The notes: generated by a model not told the origin, from the sequence alone. Shown: positions 1 to 5,027, numbered from the stretch's first letter. The stretch is 5,917 bases of DNA from Chloroflexota bacterium (GCA_017882025.1 JADGQG010000122.1:1-5917), one strand, 5' to 3'. Made by a program: numbers and translations.

Positions 1-167
1 ACCGCGAGCGCCGTCCCATCCGGCGTAGCCTCGACAAGCCGCCCGAAGACCGCGTCGAAGAAGACCGCCAGAAAGACGTAGACGACGCCGATGATGAGCG
101 AATCGACGATGTACGCCGCGCTCCGCCGCCAGAGAGCCGCGACCGGCGCCGCCGCGCGCAGACTCAT
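1..167 (-). CDS. RDD family membrane protein, N-terminal part (cut by the left window edge)
   Basis: Only the first 55 codons are inside the window; the frame is still open at position 1. The ATG at 167-165 is followed by WRRSAAYIVDSLIIGVVYVF at residues 13-32. This fits the start of the first RDD transmembrane segment: the Arg pair R14/R15, then A-Y-(I)-V-D with Asp22, then a hydrophobic helix to about residue 37. RDD proteins are small multi-helix membrane proteins of mostly unknown role, some linked to ion transport. The start is 10 nt after the moaA stop. TGAGGG, whose TGA is the moaA stop codon, lies 7 nt before the ATG, so the two genes are probably co-transcribed and translationally coupled. 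I see no functional link to molybdenum cofactor synthesis. The frame is too short for the usual search length, so the call rests on the N-terminal motif alone. Confidence 0.72.
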   Translation of the reverse strand, partial: MSLRAAAPVAALWRRSAAYIVDSLIIGVVYVFLAVFFDAVFGRLVEATPDGTALA

Positions 168-174
168 CGGGCGG

Positions 175-180
175 CCCTCA
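175..180 (-). promoter_or_regulatory. Ribosome binding site of the RDD gene, overlapping the moaA stop
   Basis: On the minus strand TGAGGG ends 7 nt before the RDD start codon, and its TGA is the stop codon of moaA. This supports the ATG at 167 as the start and suggests that ribosomes finishing moaA reinitiate on the RDD gene. Confidence 0.5.
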
Positions 181-1227
181 GCCGCCGATCGCAAACATCT
201 CGACGCGGGGCAGGTTCGCGGTCCGGGCACTGCGGACTTCCGAGTACCGGTCGTCTCGCGCGCCCCACACGGCCCGAATCCGGGCCTCCAGCTCCTCATC
301 GTCGGCGCCCGTTCGGAGCGGGGCCCGCAGGTCCGTCCCGCGCGCCGCGAAGAGGCAGGTAAACAGCTCGCCCTCGGCCGAGAGCCGCGCGCGGGTGCAG
401 GCTCCACAGAAGGGCACCGTCACCGACGCGATCACGCCGATCTCGCCTGCCCCGTCGCGGTAGCGGAGACGGGTGGCGACCTCGCCGGGGTAGTTCTGCG
501 GCAGCGCCTCGAGCGGGAACGCCGTATCGACCAGCGCGACGATCTCCGCCGACGGGACGACATCATCCATCCGCCAGCCGTTCGCGGTCCCCACGTCCAT
601 GTACTCGATATAGCGGAGGATGAAGCCCGCGTCGCGTGCCCAGCGCGCCATCGGGACGATCGACGCCTCGTTGCTTCCGCGCCTGACGACCATGTTGATC
701 TTGATCGGTGCGAGGCCCGCCACCTGAGCGGCCGCGATTCCGTCGAGCACCCGGGCGAGCGGCATGTCGGCACCGCTCATTGCCCGGAAGACCGCGTCGT
801 CGAGGGAATCAAGGCTGACGGTGATCCGGCGCAGTCCGGCATCCGCGAGCGGCGCCGCGAGCGTCCGTAACGCGGACCCGTTCGTCGTGAGCGTGAGGTC
901 GCGCACGCCCTCGATCGCGGCGAGCGGGCGGACGAGATCCGGCAGGTCCCGGCGGACGGTTGGCTCGCCGCCGGTGATCCGCAGCTTCTCGACGCCGAGC
1001 CGGACGAAGATGGCCGCCAGTCGGACGATCTCCTCGTAGGTCAGGATCTGCGACCGCGGCAGGAACGCATAGTCGCGACCGAAGATCTCCGCGGGCATGC
1101 AATAGGTGCACCGGAAGTTGCAGCGGTCGGTCACCGAGATCCGGAGGTCGCGCGGCCGGCGACCCAACCGGTCGCGGGGCGGTCCCTCGGGGGGCTGGGT
1201 ACGCGGATCCGGCGTCGTGTCGCTCAT
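178..1227 (-). CDS. moaA: GTP 3',8-cyclase MoaA (radical SAM, molybdenum cofactor step 1)
   Basis: This 349-residue cytoplasmic enzyme uses S-adenosylmethionine and two [4Fe-4S] clusters to convert GTP to 3',8-cyclo-7,8-dihydro-GTP, which MoaC turns into cyclic pyranopterin monophosphate. Visible hallmarks: the entry motif GRRPRDLRISVTDRCNF at 22-38; the radical-SAM cluster Cys36, Cys40 and Cys43 (CNFRCTYC); the SAM motif GGEP at 86-89; the second cluster Cys274, Cys277 and Cys291 (C-x2-C-x13-C); the GTP-contacting Arg279/Arg281 region; and the C-terminal Gly-Gly (348-349) needed for catalysis in this family. Length is normal. I chose the ATG at 1227 because the family core begins about 19 residues later. 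The in-frame GTG at 1353 would add 42 low-complexity residues. No Shine-Dalgarno precedes the ATG; a TACGAT box 9 nt upstream suggests a leaderless message. moaC and other partner genes are not in the window. Confidence 0.97.
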   Translation of the reverse strand: MSDTTPDPRTQPPEGPPRDRLGRRPRDLRISVTDRCNFRCTYCMPAEIFGRDYAFLPRSQILTYEEIVRLAAIFVRLGVEKLRITGGEPTVRRDLPDLVRPLAAIEGVRDLTLTTNGSALRTLAAPLADAGLRRITVSLDSLDDAVFRAMSGADMPLARVLDGIAAAQVAGLAPIKINMVVRRGSNEASIVPMARWARDAGFILRYIEYMDVGTANGWRMDDVVPSAEIVALVDTAFPLEALPQNYPGEVATRLRYRDGAGEIGVIASVTVPFCGACTRARLSAEGELFTCLFAARGTDLRAPLRTGADDEELEARIRAVWGARDDRYSEVRSARTANLPRVEMFAIGG

Positions 1228-1236
1228 GGTCCGGAC

Positions 1237-1242
1237 ATCGTA
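1237..1242 (-). promoter_or_regulatory. Possible -10 box for a leaderless moaA transcript
   Basis: Minus-strand TACGAT (fits TAnnnT) ends 9 nt before the moaA ATG, which would place transcription initiation at or next to the start codon. No purine-rich ribosome binding site precedes that ATG, which agrees with leaderless translation. No convincing -35 hexamer is seen 16-18 nt upstream. The upstream DNA is very GC-rich, so a chance match is possible. Confidence 0.33.
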
Positions 1243-1323
1243 GCGGTCCCCCCGCGTGGGGGCCGTGGCCGGCGCATCCACGCACCGGATCGGTGCCGGG
1301 CTGCACCGACGCGGGACCCCGGG

Positions 1324-1351
1324 GGTACCACCGCCGGTGCCAGGTGGTACC
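1324..1351. repeat. Perfect 9-bp inverted repeat, candidate operator
   Basis: The left arm GGTACCACC (1324-1332) and right arm GGTGGTACC (1343-1351) are exact reverse complements separated by 10 nt. The right arm also lies in its own 10-bp palindrome, GTGGTACCAC (1344-1353). The arm centres are 19 bp apart, about two helical turns, which suits two dimer sites or one large operator. The element lies about 97 nt upstream of the moaA start and about 97 nt upstream of the coiled-coil gene start, so it could serve both promoters. An RNA stem is also possible. No binding protein can be named from this sequence. Confidence 0.45.
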
Positions 1352-1430
1352 ACTAGTCAACTCCACCGCACCGCTCCCGGCCCCTAGCATCCGCATCGGG
1401 TGAGAGGACCCGTACCGATCAAACGACCGC

Positions 1431-1438
1431 AGAAGGGA
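1431..1438 (+). promoter_or_regulatory. Ribosome binding site that sets the coiled-coil gene start
   Basis: AGAAGGGA lies 9 nt before the ATG at 1448. The alternative in-frame GTG at 1400 has no purine-rich sequence at a useful distance, so the ATG is preferred and the upstream 16 codons are left out. Confidence 0.6.
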
Positions 1439-1447
1439 CCGCGCAGC

Positions 1448-2965
1448 ATGGCGACGACCGAATCGCGATCCGGCTTCCGGCTCCCGTGGAGCCCGGACCG
1501 GGCACCGTCCCGCGATGCCACCGAGGAAGACCCCGAGAGCGAGCCGCATACCGGCGATTTCGAGCTCTCCGCTCCCGAGGTGGAGGCCCCAGGGGCCCTC
1601 GAGCCCACGTCCGACGCCGCGACCGAGGCCGATGCCGGTGTCGGTGCGGCGGAGGCCGCGGCCCCCGGTCCAGGCGACGGGCTGGTTGCGCCGAGGATCG
1701 CTGATACGGCACCTGCCCGGCGGCCCACGAAGTTCCTCATCGACCTGACCCATGCGATGCAGGTCGCGGCCGAGCAGGCTCGCGCGGCGACCCTGGAGCA
1801 GTTCCGGGTCGAGGGATCCACGTACGTCGAGCAGATCCAGGGACGTTCGATCGCCGATGCCGACGCCCTCCGCCGCCGCGCGGACGAGGACGTCGCCAGC
1901 ATCAAGGAGTGGTCGAAGGCGGAGATCGCCCGGATCCGGGAAGAGTCCGAGAACCGGATGGCGGGCCGCCGCGGCCAGCTCGACGGACAGCTGGGGCGTC
2001 ACGCCGCGCTCGTGGAACGCGACGTCACCCGGATCCAGGGACAGATCGCCTCGTTCGAAGCGGAGATGGCGGCGTTCTTCGACGAGCTGCTCACCGAGAC
2101 GGATCTGACGATATTGGCGGCTCGCGCTCAGCAGATGCCCGAGGCGCCGGCCTTCGACGAGCTGGACGACACCGCGTTCACCGCGCTCATGACCGAGCCT
2201 GCCGTCGGGATCCCGATCGTCGTGCCGGCGCCTGTCGCCGAGCCTGAGCCGGTCGCCGAGATGCCGACGACGGCCCTGGAGGCCGAGCCTGAGCCGGTGG
2301 CCGACACCGCGCCCGCCTCGATGCCGTCTCCGACTGGCGACTTCTCGTTCGACCGCGACGCCGCGATGACCGCGATCCAGGCGGCCGCCGAGGCCGCAGC
2401 GTCGGTCGAGGCTGCGACTGCCGAGCCCGCGCGAGCCGAGGCGGCCGCCGACTCGTCCGCGGCCGAGCTCGATGCCGCGCCGCCATCCGCACCGGAGGAC
2501 GGTACTCCGGTGCGCGATCCGCGCCTTGCGTTGCTCGGGCTGACTCCCGACTTTGCCGCGGCCGAGGCCGAGGCCGCGGAAGCCGCCGCGGCGGAGATCT
2601 CGGCGATCCCGGAGCTCGACGAGGAGAACCTCGCCGCCCGCCTCGCCGGCCTCGTCCCGCCGTCGATGTCCGGCGCCCCGGCCGACGCGCCCCCAGCCGC
2701 GCCCGTGTCCTCGACCCAGGTCATCGTGACGGGCCTCGTGAGCGTGGCGAGCATCGCGAGCTTCAAGCGCCATCTCAGTCGCCAGGCGGGCGTGCGCCAC
2801 GTGGGCGTCTCTTCCGGGCCGGATGGCGACTTCCTGTTCGCCGTCCAGCACCAGGCGGAGGTCTCCCTCCGCGACCTGATCCCGACGCTTCCCGGCTTCC
2901 AGGCCCGGGTCACCGGTGGTGGTGACGGGGTCGTGACCGCAAGCGCTCACGACCCCGAGGACTGA
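1448..2965 (+). CDS. Acidic Ala/Pro-rich coiled-coil protein with a small C-terminal alpha/beta domain, probable partner of the downstream ATPase
   Basis: I do not recognise a named family for this 505-residue protein. Residues 1-92 are acidic, low in complexity and probably disordered. Residues about 95-222 form a long helical, charged segment with heptad-like spacing (for example ADALRRRADEDVASIKEWSK at 138-157), likely a coiled coil. Residues about 223-422 are an Ala/Pro/Glu-rich linker with two copies of AEPEPVA (264-270 and 279-285). Residues about 423-490 look folded. TQVIVTGLVSVASIASFKRH (423-442) then a GVRHVGVSS stretch suggest a ferredoxin-like fold similar in pattern to HMA domains but without the metal-binding Cys pair. 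There is no signal peptide or membrane segment, so it is probably cytoplasmic. It lies 35 nt upstream of the ATPase gene on the same strand, which suggests one operon. An adaptor, cargo or localisation role is inferred from that context only. An 11-bp stem-loop covers its last codons. Confidence 0.85.
   Translation: MATTESRSGFRLPWSPDRAPSRDATEEDPESEPHTGDFELSAPEVEAPGALEPTSDAATEADAGVGAAEAAAPGPGDGLVAPRIADTAPARRPTKFLIDLTHAMQVAAEQARAATLEQFRVEGSTYVEQIQGRSIADADALRRRADEDVASIKEWSKAEIARIREESENRMAGRRGQLDGQLGRHAALVERDVTRIQGQIASFEAEMAAFFDELLTETDLTILAARAQQMPEAPAFDELDDTAFTALMTEPAVGIPIVVPAPVAEPEPVAEMPTTALEAEPEPVADTAPASMPSPTGDFSFDRDAAMTAIQAAAEAAASVEAATAEPARAEAAADSSAAELDAAPPSAPEDGTPVRDPRLALLGLTPDFAAAEAEAAEAAAAEISAIPELDEENLAARLAGLVPPSMSGAPADAPPAAPVSSTQVIVTGLVSVASIASFKRHLSRQAGVRHVGVSSGPDGDFLFAVQHQAEVSLRDLIPTLPGFQARVTGGGDGVVTASAHDPED
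2237..2298 (+). repeat. In-frame 17-nt direct repeat in the Pro/Ala linker
   Basis: GCCGAGCCTGAGCCGGT occurs at 2237-2253 and again at 2282-2298, offset by 45 nt (15 codons). Both copies encode part of AEPEPVA. It probably arose by duplication in a disordered linker. Confidence 0.6.
2926..2957 (+). other. Strong stem-loop at the 3' end of the coiled-coil gene
   Basis: The arms CGGGGTCGTGA (2926-2936) and TCACGACCCCG (2947-2957) pair perfectly over 11 bp around a 10-nt loop. The structure ends 6 nt before the TGA stop codon (2963-2965) and 43 nt before the ATPase start. No U-run follows, so it is not a classical intrinsic terminator. It could protect the upstream message, attenuate read-through into the ATPase gene or mark a processing site. 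Confidence 0.6.
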
Positions 2966-2985
2966 GCGCACCAGTCCACGAGACG

Positions 2986-2999
2986 AAAGGACCCGGAGG
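2986..2999 (+). promoter_or_regulatory. Two purine-rich ribosome binding candidates before the ATPase gene
   Basis: AAAGGA (2986-2991) lies 9 nt before the ATG at 3001, a normal distance. The better match, GGAGG (2995-2999), ends 1 nt before the ATG, too close for normal use. I kept 3001 because the first beta-strand of the receiver-like domain (AIAIAL) starts at residue 5; a later start would remove it. Confidence 0.5.
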
Positions 3000-3000
3000 A

Positions 3001-4242
3001 ATGGCCCGCCCCGCGATCGCGATCGCACTGCCCGGCGACGAACAGCCGCACGTGGTCGACGTGCTCCGCGAGGCCGACTTCGAGCCGGTCGTGGTCGGGT
3101 GCCCGGGCGACCTCGAGGCGCTCCTCGCGAGCCGCCACGATGTCGCCGTCGCCATCCTCGACGGCGAGAGCGACTTCGACGAATCGCTCGAGTACTACGA
3201 GCTCCTCCACGAGCCGGGGCGGGACATCCCGGCCCTCATGATCGTCTCGCCGCGCACGCTCGATCGGCTGGTCGGTGCGGCCGGACGCTCCGGCGCGCAC
3301 GACGAGTACTTCACCCGACCCTACTCGCCGGAGGCGCTCCGCTGGCGCGTGGAGGCAATGCTGATCCGCCAGATGACCGTCGACGACGGCAGCGGTGCGG
3401 TGATCCAGTCGGGCTCGCTCTCGGCCGATGACTGGTCGCGGCGAGGCGCGTTCCTGAGCGTCTTCAACCCGAAGGGCGGAGTGGGCAAGACGACGATCGC
3501 CGTCAACCTTGCGGCCTCGCTGGTCGCGATGGGCCGGAAGGTCCTGCTCGTGGACGCTGACACCGTGACCGGCCACATCGCGAGCTCGCTCGGCCTGGAG
3601 AACGTCCGAACCCTCGTCGATTCGCTCGCCGAAGCCAACGACGGCGGACCGGGCGCCGTCCCCGAGACGCTGGAGGAGCTGGTCGCCGCGCACTCGTCCG
3701 GCCTGAAGGTGCTCGTCCTCTCGTCCAGCCCGCTGATGACCGGCCACCTCGACCCCGCGGCGGTCGCCGACGCGATCGACCGCGCGCGCCGCTCCTTCGA
3801 TGTCATCGTCGTCGATCTCCACCCCGACTACGATGTGCTGAATCGGGCGATCTTCGGTCGCACGGACCGGATCCTCGTCCCCGTCACGCCGGACGTGCCC
3901 GCGCTCCGCGCCGCCGTCCAGCTCCGCGACGTGGCTGAAGAGCTCGGCTTCCGCGACAAGCTCGCGCTCGTCATCAACCGCGCCAACAGCGGTGTGAGCG
4001 TGGCCGACATGGAACGCACGGTCGGGATGTCGTCGTTTGCCATGATCCGCTCGGCCGGGCTCCAGTTGGTCAAGGCCGCCAATGAGGGCCGCACGGTCAT
4101 CGACCTCTTCCCGGCCGAGAAGGTCTCCGGGGACTTCCGCGCCCTGGCCGAGCGCGTCGTCGGGATGCCCCGCGCGAAGGAGGCCGCCCGTGCGTCCATC
4201 CGCGGCCTCTTCGGGCGGAAAGAACCCGTGCGGACGGGCTGA
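3001..4242 (+). CDS. CpaE/MinD-type P-loop ATPase with N-terminal receiver-like domain
   Basis: This 413-residue protein has two parts. Residues about 4-123 look like a response-regulator receiver: acidic pair D13/E14, Asp54 at the end of the third strand (VAILDGES), Ser83 after the fourth strand, and TRP at 105-107 where receivers usually have K-P. Residues about 148-395 are a SIMIBI ATPase: deviant Walker A KGGVGKTT (158-165) with signature Lys158 and catalytic-loop Lys163, a DAD motif (185-187) at switch I, and Walker B/switch II around VIVVDLHPDYD with Asp272. This order matches CpaE/TadZ proteins, which localise pilus assembly machinery. The DLHP motif is nearer to CpaE than to the DTPAG type of MinD. 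The end (SIRGLFGRK, 399-407) resembles a short basic amphipathic tail of the kind MinD uses to bind membrane. No tadA or pilin gene is nearby, so a pilus role is not supported here. The ATPase call is firm; the cargo is unknown. It follows the coiled-coil gene by 35 nt. Confidence 0.9.
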   Translation: MARPAIAIALPGDEQPHVVDVLREADFEPVVVGCPGDLEALLASRHDVAVAILDGESDFDESLEYYELLHEPGRDIPALMIVSPRTLDRLVGAAGRSGAHDEYFTRPYSPEALRWRVEAMLIRQMTVDDGSGAVIQSGSLSADDWSRRGAFLSVFNPKGGVGKTTIAVNLAASLVAMGRKVLLVDADTVTGHIASSLGLENVRTLVDSLAEANDGGPGAVPETLEELVAAHSSGLKVLVLSSSPLMTGHLDPAAVADAIDRARRSFDVIVVDLHPDYDVLNRAIFGRTDRILVPVTPDVPALRAAVQLRDVAEELGFRDKLALVINRANSGVSVADMERTVGMSSFAMIRSAGLQLVKAANEGRTVIDLFPAEKVSGDFRALAERVVGMPRAKEAARASIRGLFGRKEPVRTG

Positions 4243-4252
4243 CGCCCGTCCG
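4231..4252. terminator. Perfect 9-bp stem-loop shared by two converging genes, with the ATPase stop codon in the loop
   Basis: The arms CGGACGGGC (4231-4239) and GCCCGTCCG (4244-4252) pair perfectly around the 4-nt loop TGAC, which contains the TGA stop (4240-4242) of the ATPase gene. The minus-strand gene ends at 4257, only 4 nt beyond the hairpin, so one structure could end transcription from both sides. There is no U-run on the plus side. On the minus side, GGTTCTTTCC follows a few nt later, so minus-direction termination is the more classical case. Confidence 0.6.
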
Positions 4253-4256
4253 ACGC

Positions 4257-4913
4257 TCAGTCGGCTGGCCGGATTGGTCGCCGCTCGCGCGCGGCCGCGA
4301 CGACGAACCGGTCGACCTGCTCCACTCCGCGCAGGTACGAGCGGTTGACCAGCACCACGTCGGTCTCCGGATCGCCGAGCGGGATGTCGCCGACCAGCGC
4401 GACCGCGTTCACCACCGGAAAGAAGAGGTCGGAGCCACGATCCATCAGCCGCTCGGGCTCGGATCCCGGGTGCAGGAACACCGTGCCGCTCACCCGGTAT
4501 GGCGGCAGCTCCAGGGTCACGTCGTAGGCAACCTTGTGGACCCGGAGCGCCGCCCTCTCCGCGTCATTCAGGGGCGGAAGGGTCCGGTCACCGGCGAGGA
4601 CCACGATCAGGTCGTACGGGTCCACCTTCTGGAGGCCGGGCGCTGGCTGAAGGTCGGCCACGGCGTCCAGGGTCGACCACGTCACGTCCCCGATCGGGAT
4701 GGCCTCGCGCCGGTTCAGGATGTCCAGCAGTCGCCCGTCGAGCTCCATGAACCCGACGATCCGCCAATCCTCCGTCAGCCCGTCGAAGGGGACGCCCGTC
4801 CGCGTGCGGGCGTCCCGGCCCGCACCGGTCGATCGGGCCGGCGGGGCTGACGCCCCGTCCGGCGTGGCCTTCGTGTTCGCCGCGCTGTCGCGGCGATGGA
4901 ACCCGAACGGCAT
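4257..4913 (-). CDS. Conserved-looking protein of unknown function with two similar beta-rich halves
   Basis: This 218-residue protein has no membrane segment or catalytic motif that I recognise. Residues 1-46 are low in complexity (Ala/Pro/Gly/Thr/Arg). The folded part seems to hold a duplicated unit. WRIVGFMELDGRLLDILN (50-67) with AIPIGDVTW matches YRVSGTVFLHPGSEPERLMD (139-158) with FFPVVNAVAL. Each is followed by a hydrophobic strand, YDLIVVLAGDR (100-110) and TDVVLVNRSYL (184-194). The pattern recalls uncharacterised DUF6812-type domains, but I hold that loosely. I chose the ATG at 4913 because minus-strand TGAGGA lies 8 nt before it and it starts 4 nt after the stop of the small ORF, so the two are likely coupled. 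The in-frame upstream start at 4958 would overlap that small ORF. It converges on the ATPase gene with a 14-nt gap. Confidence 0.75.
   Translation of the reverse strand: MPFGFHRRDSAANTKATPDGASAPPARSTGAGRDARTRTGVPFDGLTEDWRIVGFMELDGRLLDILNRREAIPIGDVTWSTLDAVADLQPAPGLQKVDPYDLIVVLAGDRTLPPLNDAERAALRVHKVAYDVTLELPPYRVSGTVFLHPGSEPERLMDRGSDLFFPVVNAVALVGDIPLGDPETDVVLVNRSYLRGVEQVDRFVVAAARERRPIRPAD
4789..4857. repeat. Three consecutive perfect stem-loops inside the 5' part of a coding region
   Basis: Stem 1 pairs GGGACGCCCG (4789-4798) with CGGGCGTCCC (4807-4816), 10 bp, 8-nt loop. Stem 2 pairs CCGGCCCG (4815-4822) with CGGGCCGG (4834-4841), 8 bp. Stem 3 pairs CGGGGC (4842-4847) with GCCCCG (4852-4857), 6 bp, loop TGAC, the same loop as in the terminator at 4231-4252. 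Together they cover residues about 19-42 of the minus-strand protein, exactly its low-complexity linker. This could be a small palindromic repeat that has become coding, or mRNA structure near the 5' end of the gene. Confidence 0.5.
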
Positions 4914-4917
4914 CCGC

Positions 4918-5019
4918 TCAGTCCTCAGCCCGGCCCGAGTGCTCGCGGATCGTGTCAACCACCGCCGCGTCAGCCAGGAACGCCTCGATCACCGGGATGC
5001 GGGCGGGATCGGGGCTCAC
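4918..5019 (-). CDS. Small ORF, 33 residues, unknown function
   Basis: A GTG at 5019-5017 opens a 33-residue frame ending at TGA (4920-4918). The product begins VSPDPARIPVIEAFLADAAV (initiator read as Met) and ends REHSGRAED. The centre (IPVIEAFLADAAVVDTI) could form one amphipathic helix; there is no clear transmembrane segment. Support: a near-perfect ribosome binding site GGAGGT (5033-5028) at 8-nt spacing, and a stop codon 4 nt before the next ATG, with that gene's own ribosome binding site inside the last codons here. It could be a functional small protein or a leader peptide that controls translation of the 218-residue protein. I recognise no family. Its short length keeps confidence moderate. 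Confidence 0.55.
   Translation of the reverse strand: MSPDPARIPVIEAFLADAAVVDTIREHSGRAED
4922..4927 (-). promoter_or_regulatory. Ribosome binding site that sets the start at 4913
   Basis: Minus-strand TGAGGA lies 8 nt before the ATG at 4913, within the last codons of the small ORF. It is the main reason for choosing this start over the upstream in-frame alternative. Confidence 0.55.
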
Positions 5020-5027
5020 GCTGCGAC

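Larger units (their letters stand above)
1228..1447. promoter_or_regulatory. Divergent regulatory region between moaA and the coiled-coil/ATPase operon
   Basis: These 220 nt hold no credible gene and must contain the start signals for both directions. The most striking element is the inverted repeat at 1324-1351, listed separately. Other stems include GCACCG/CGGTGC (1282-1287 and 1291-1296, 3-nt loop), CCCCC/GGGGG (1249-1253 and 1258-1262) and the palindrome CCCCGGGG at 1317-1324. A weak plus-strand -10-like TAGCAT lies at 1385-1390, with no good -35. On the minus strand, TTGACT at 1360-1355 resembles a -35 but has no -10 at the right distance. The region's role is inferred from its position. 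Confidence 0.55.

Noticed and set aside
91..870. A 259-residue plus-strand frame opposite moaA.
   Set aside because: It is antisense to a confidently identified moaA and shows no family motif.
1228..1353. A molybdenum cofactor riboswitch in the moaA upstream region.
   Set aside because: The region can form GC-rich stems, but I could not match the conserved positions of the Moco motif, and the likely promoter lies too close to the ATG to include them. A covariance-model search would decide it.
1228..1353. N-terminal extension of MoaA to the GTG at 1353.
   Set aside because: The extra 42 residues are low in complexity and lie ahead of the normal family N-terminus. They would also absorb the inverted repeat into coding sequence.
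1341..1354. Resemblance of AGGTGGTACCAC to the T-box antiterminator core.
   Set aside because: There is no Stem I, specifier loop or terminator, no aminoacyl-tRNA synthetase or amino-acid gene downstream, and the final GCG of the motif is missing.
1355..1360. Minus-strand TTGACT as a -35 box for moaA.
   Set aside because: No -10-like hexamer lies 15-19 nt downstream on that strand.
809..3028. A 739-residue minus-strand open frame across moaA's 5' part, the intergenic region and the whole coiled-coil gene.
   Set aside because: It is Arg/Gly/His-rich antisense shadow sequence, typical of GC-rich DNA. It has no recognisable domain and overlaps moaA on the same strand in another frame.
2947..3822. 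A 291-residue minus-strand frame antisense to the ATPase gene.
   Set aside because: The opposite strand encodes a clear receiver-like/P-loop protein; this frame is repetitive and charged, with no motif.
4914..4958. Longer start at 4958 for the 218-residue protein.
   Set aside because: It overlaps the small ORF in another frame, whereas the ATG at 4913 has TGAGGA at 8-nt spacing.
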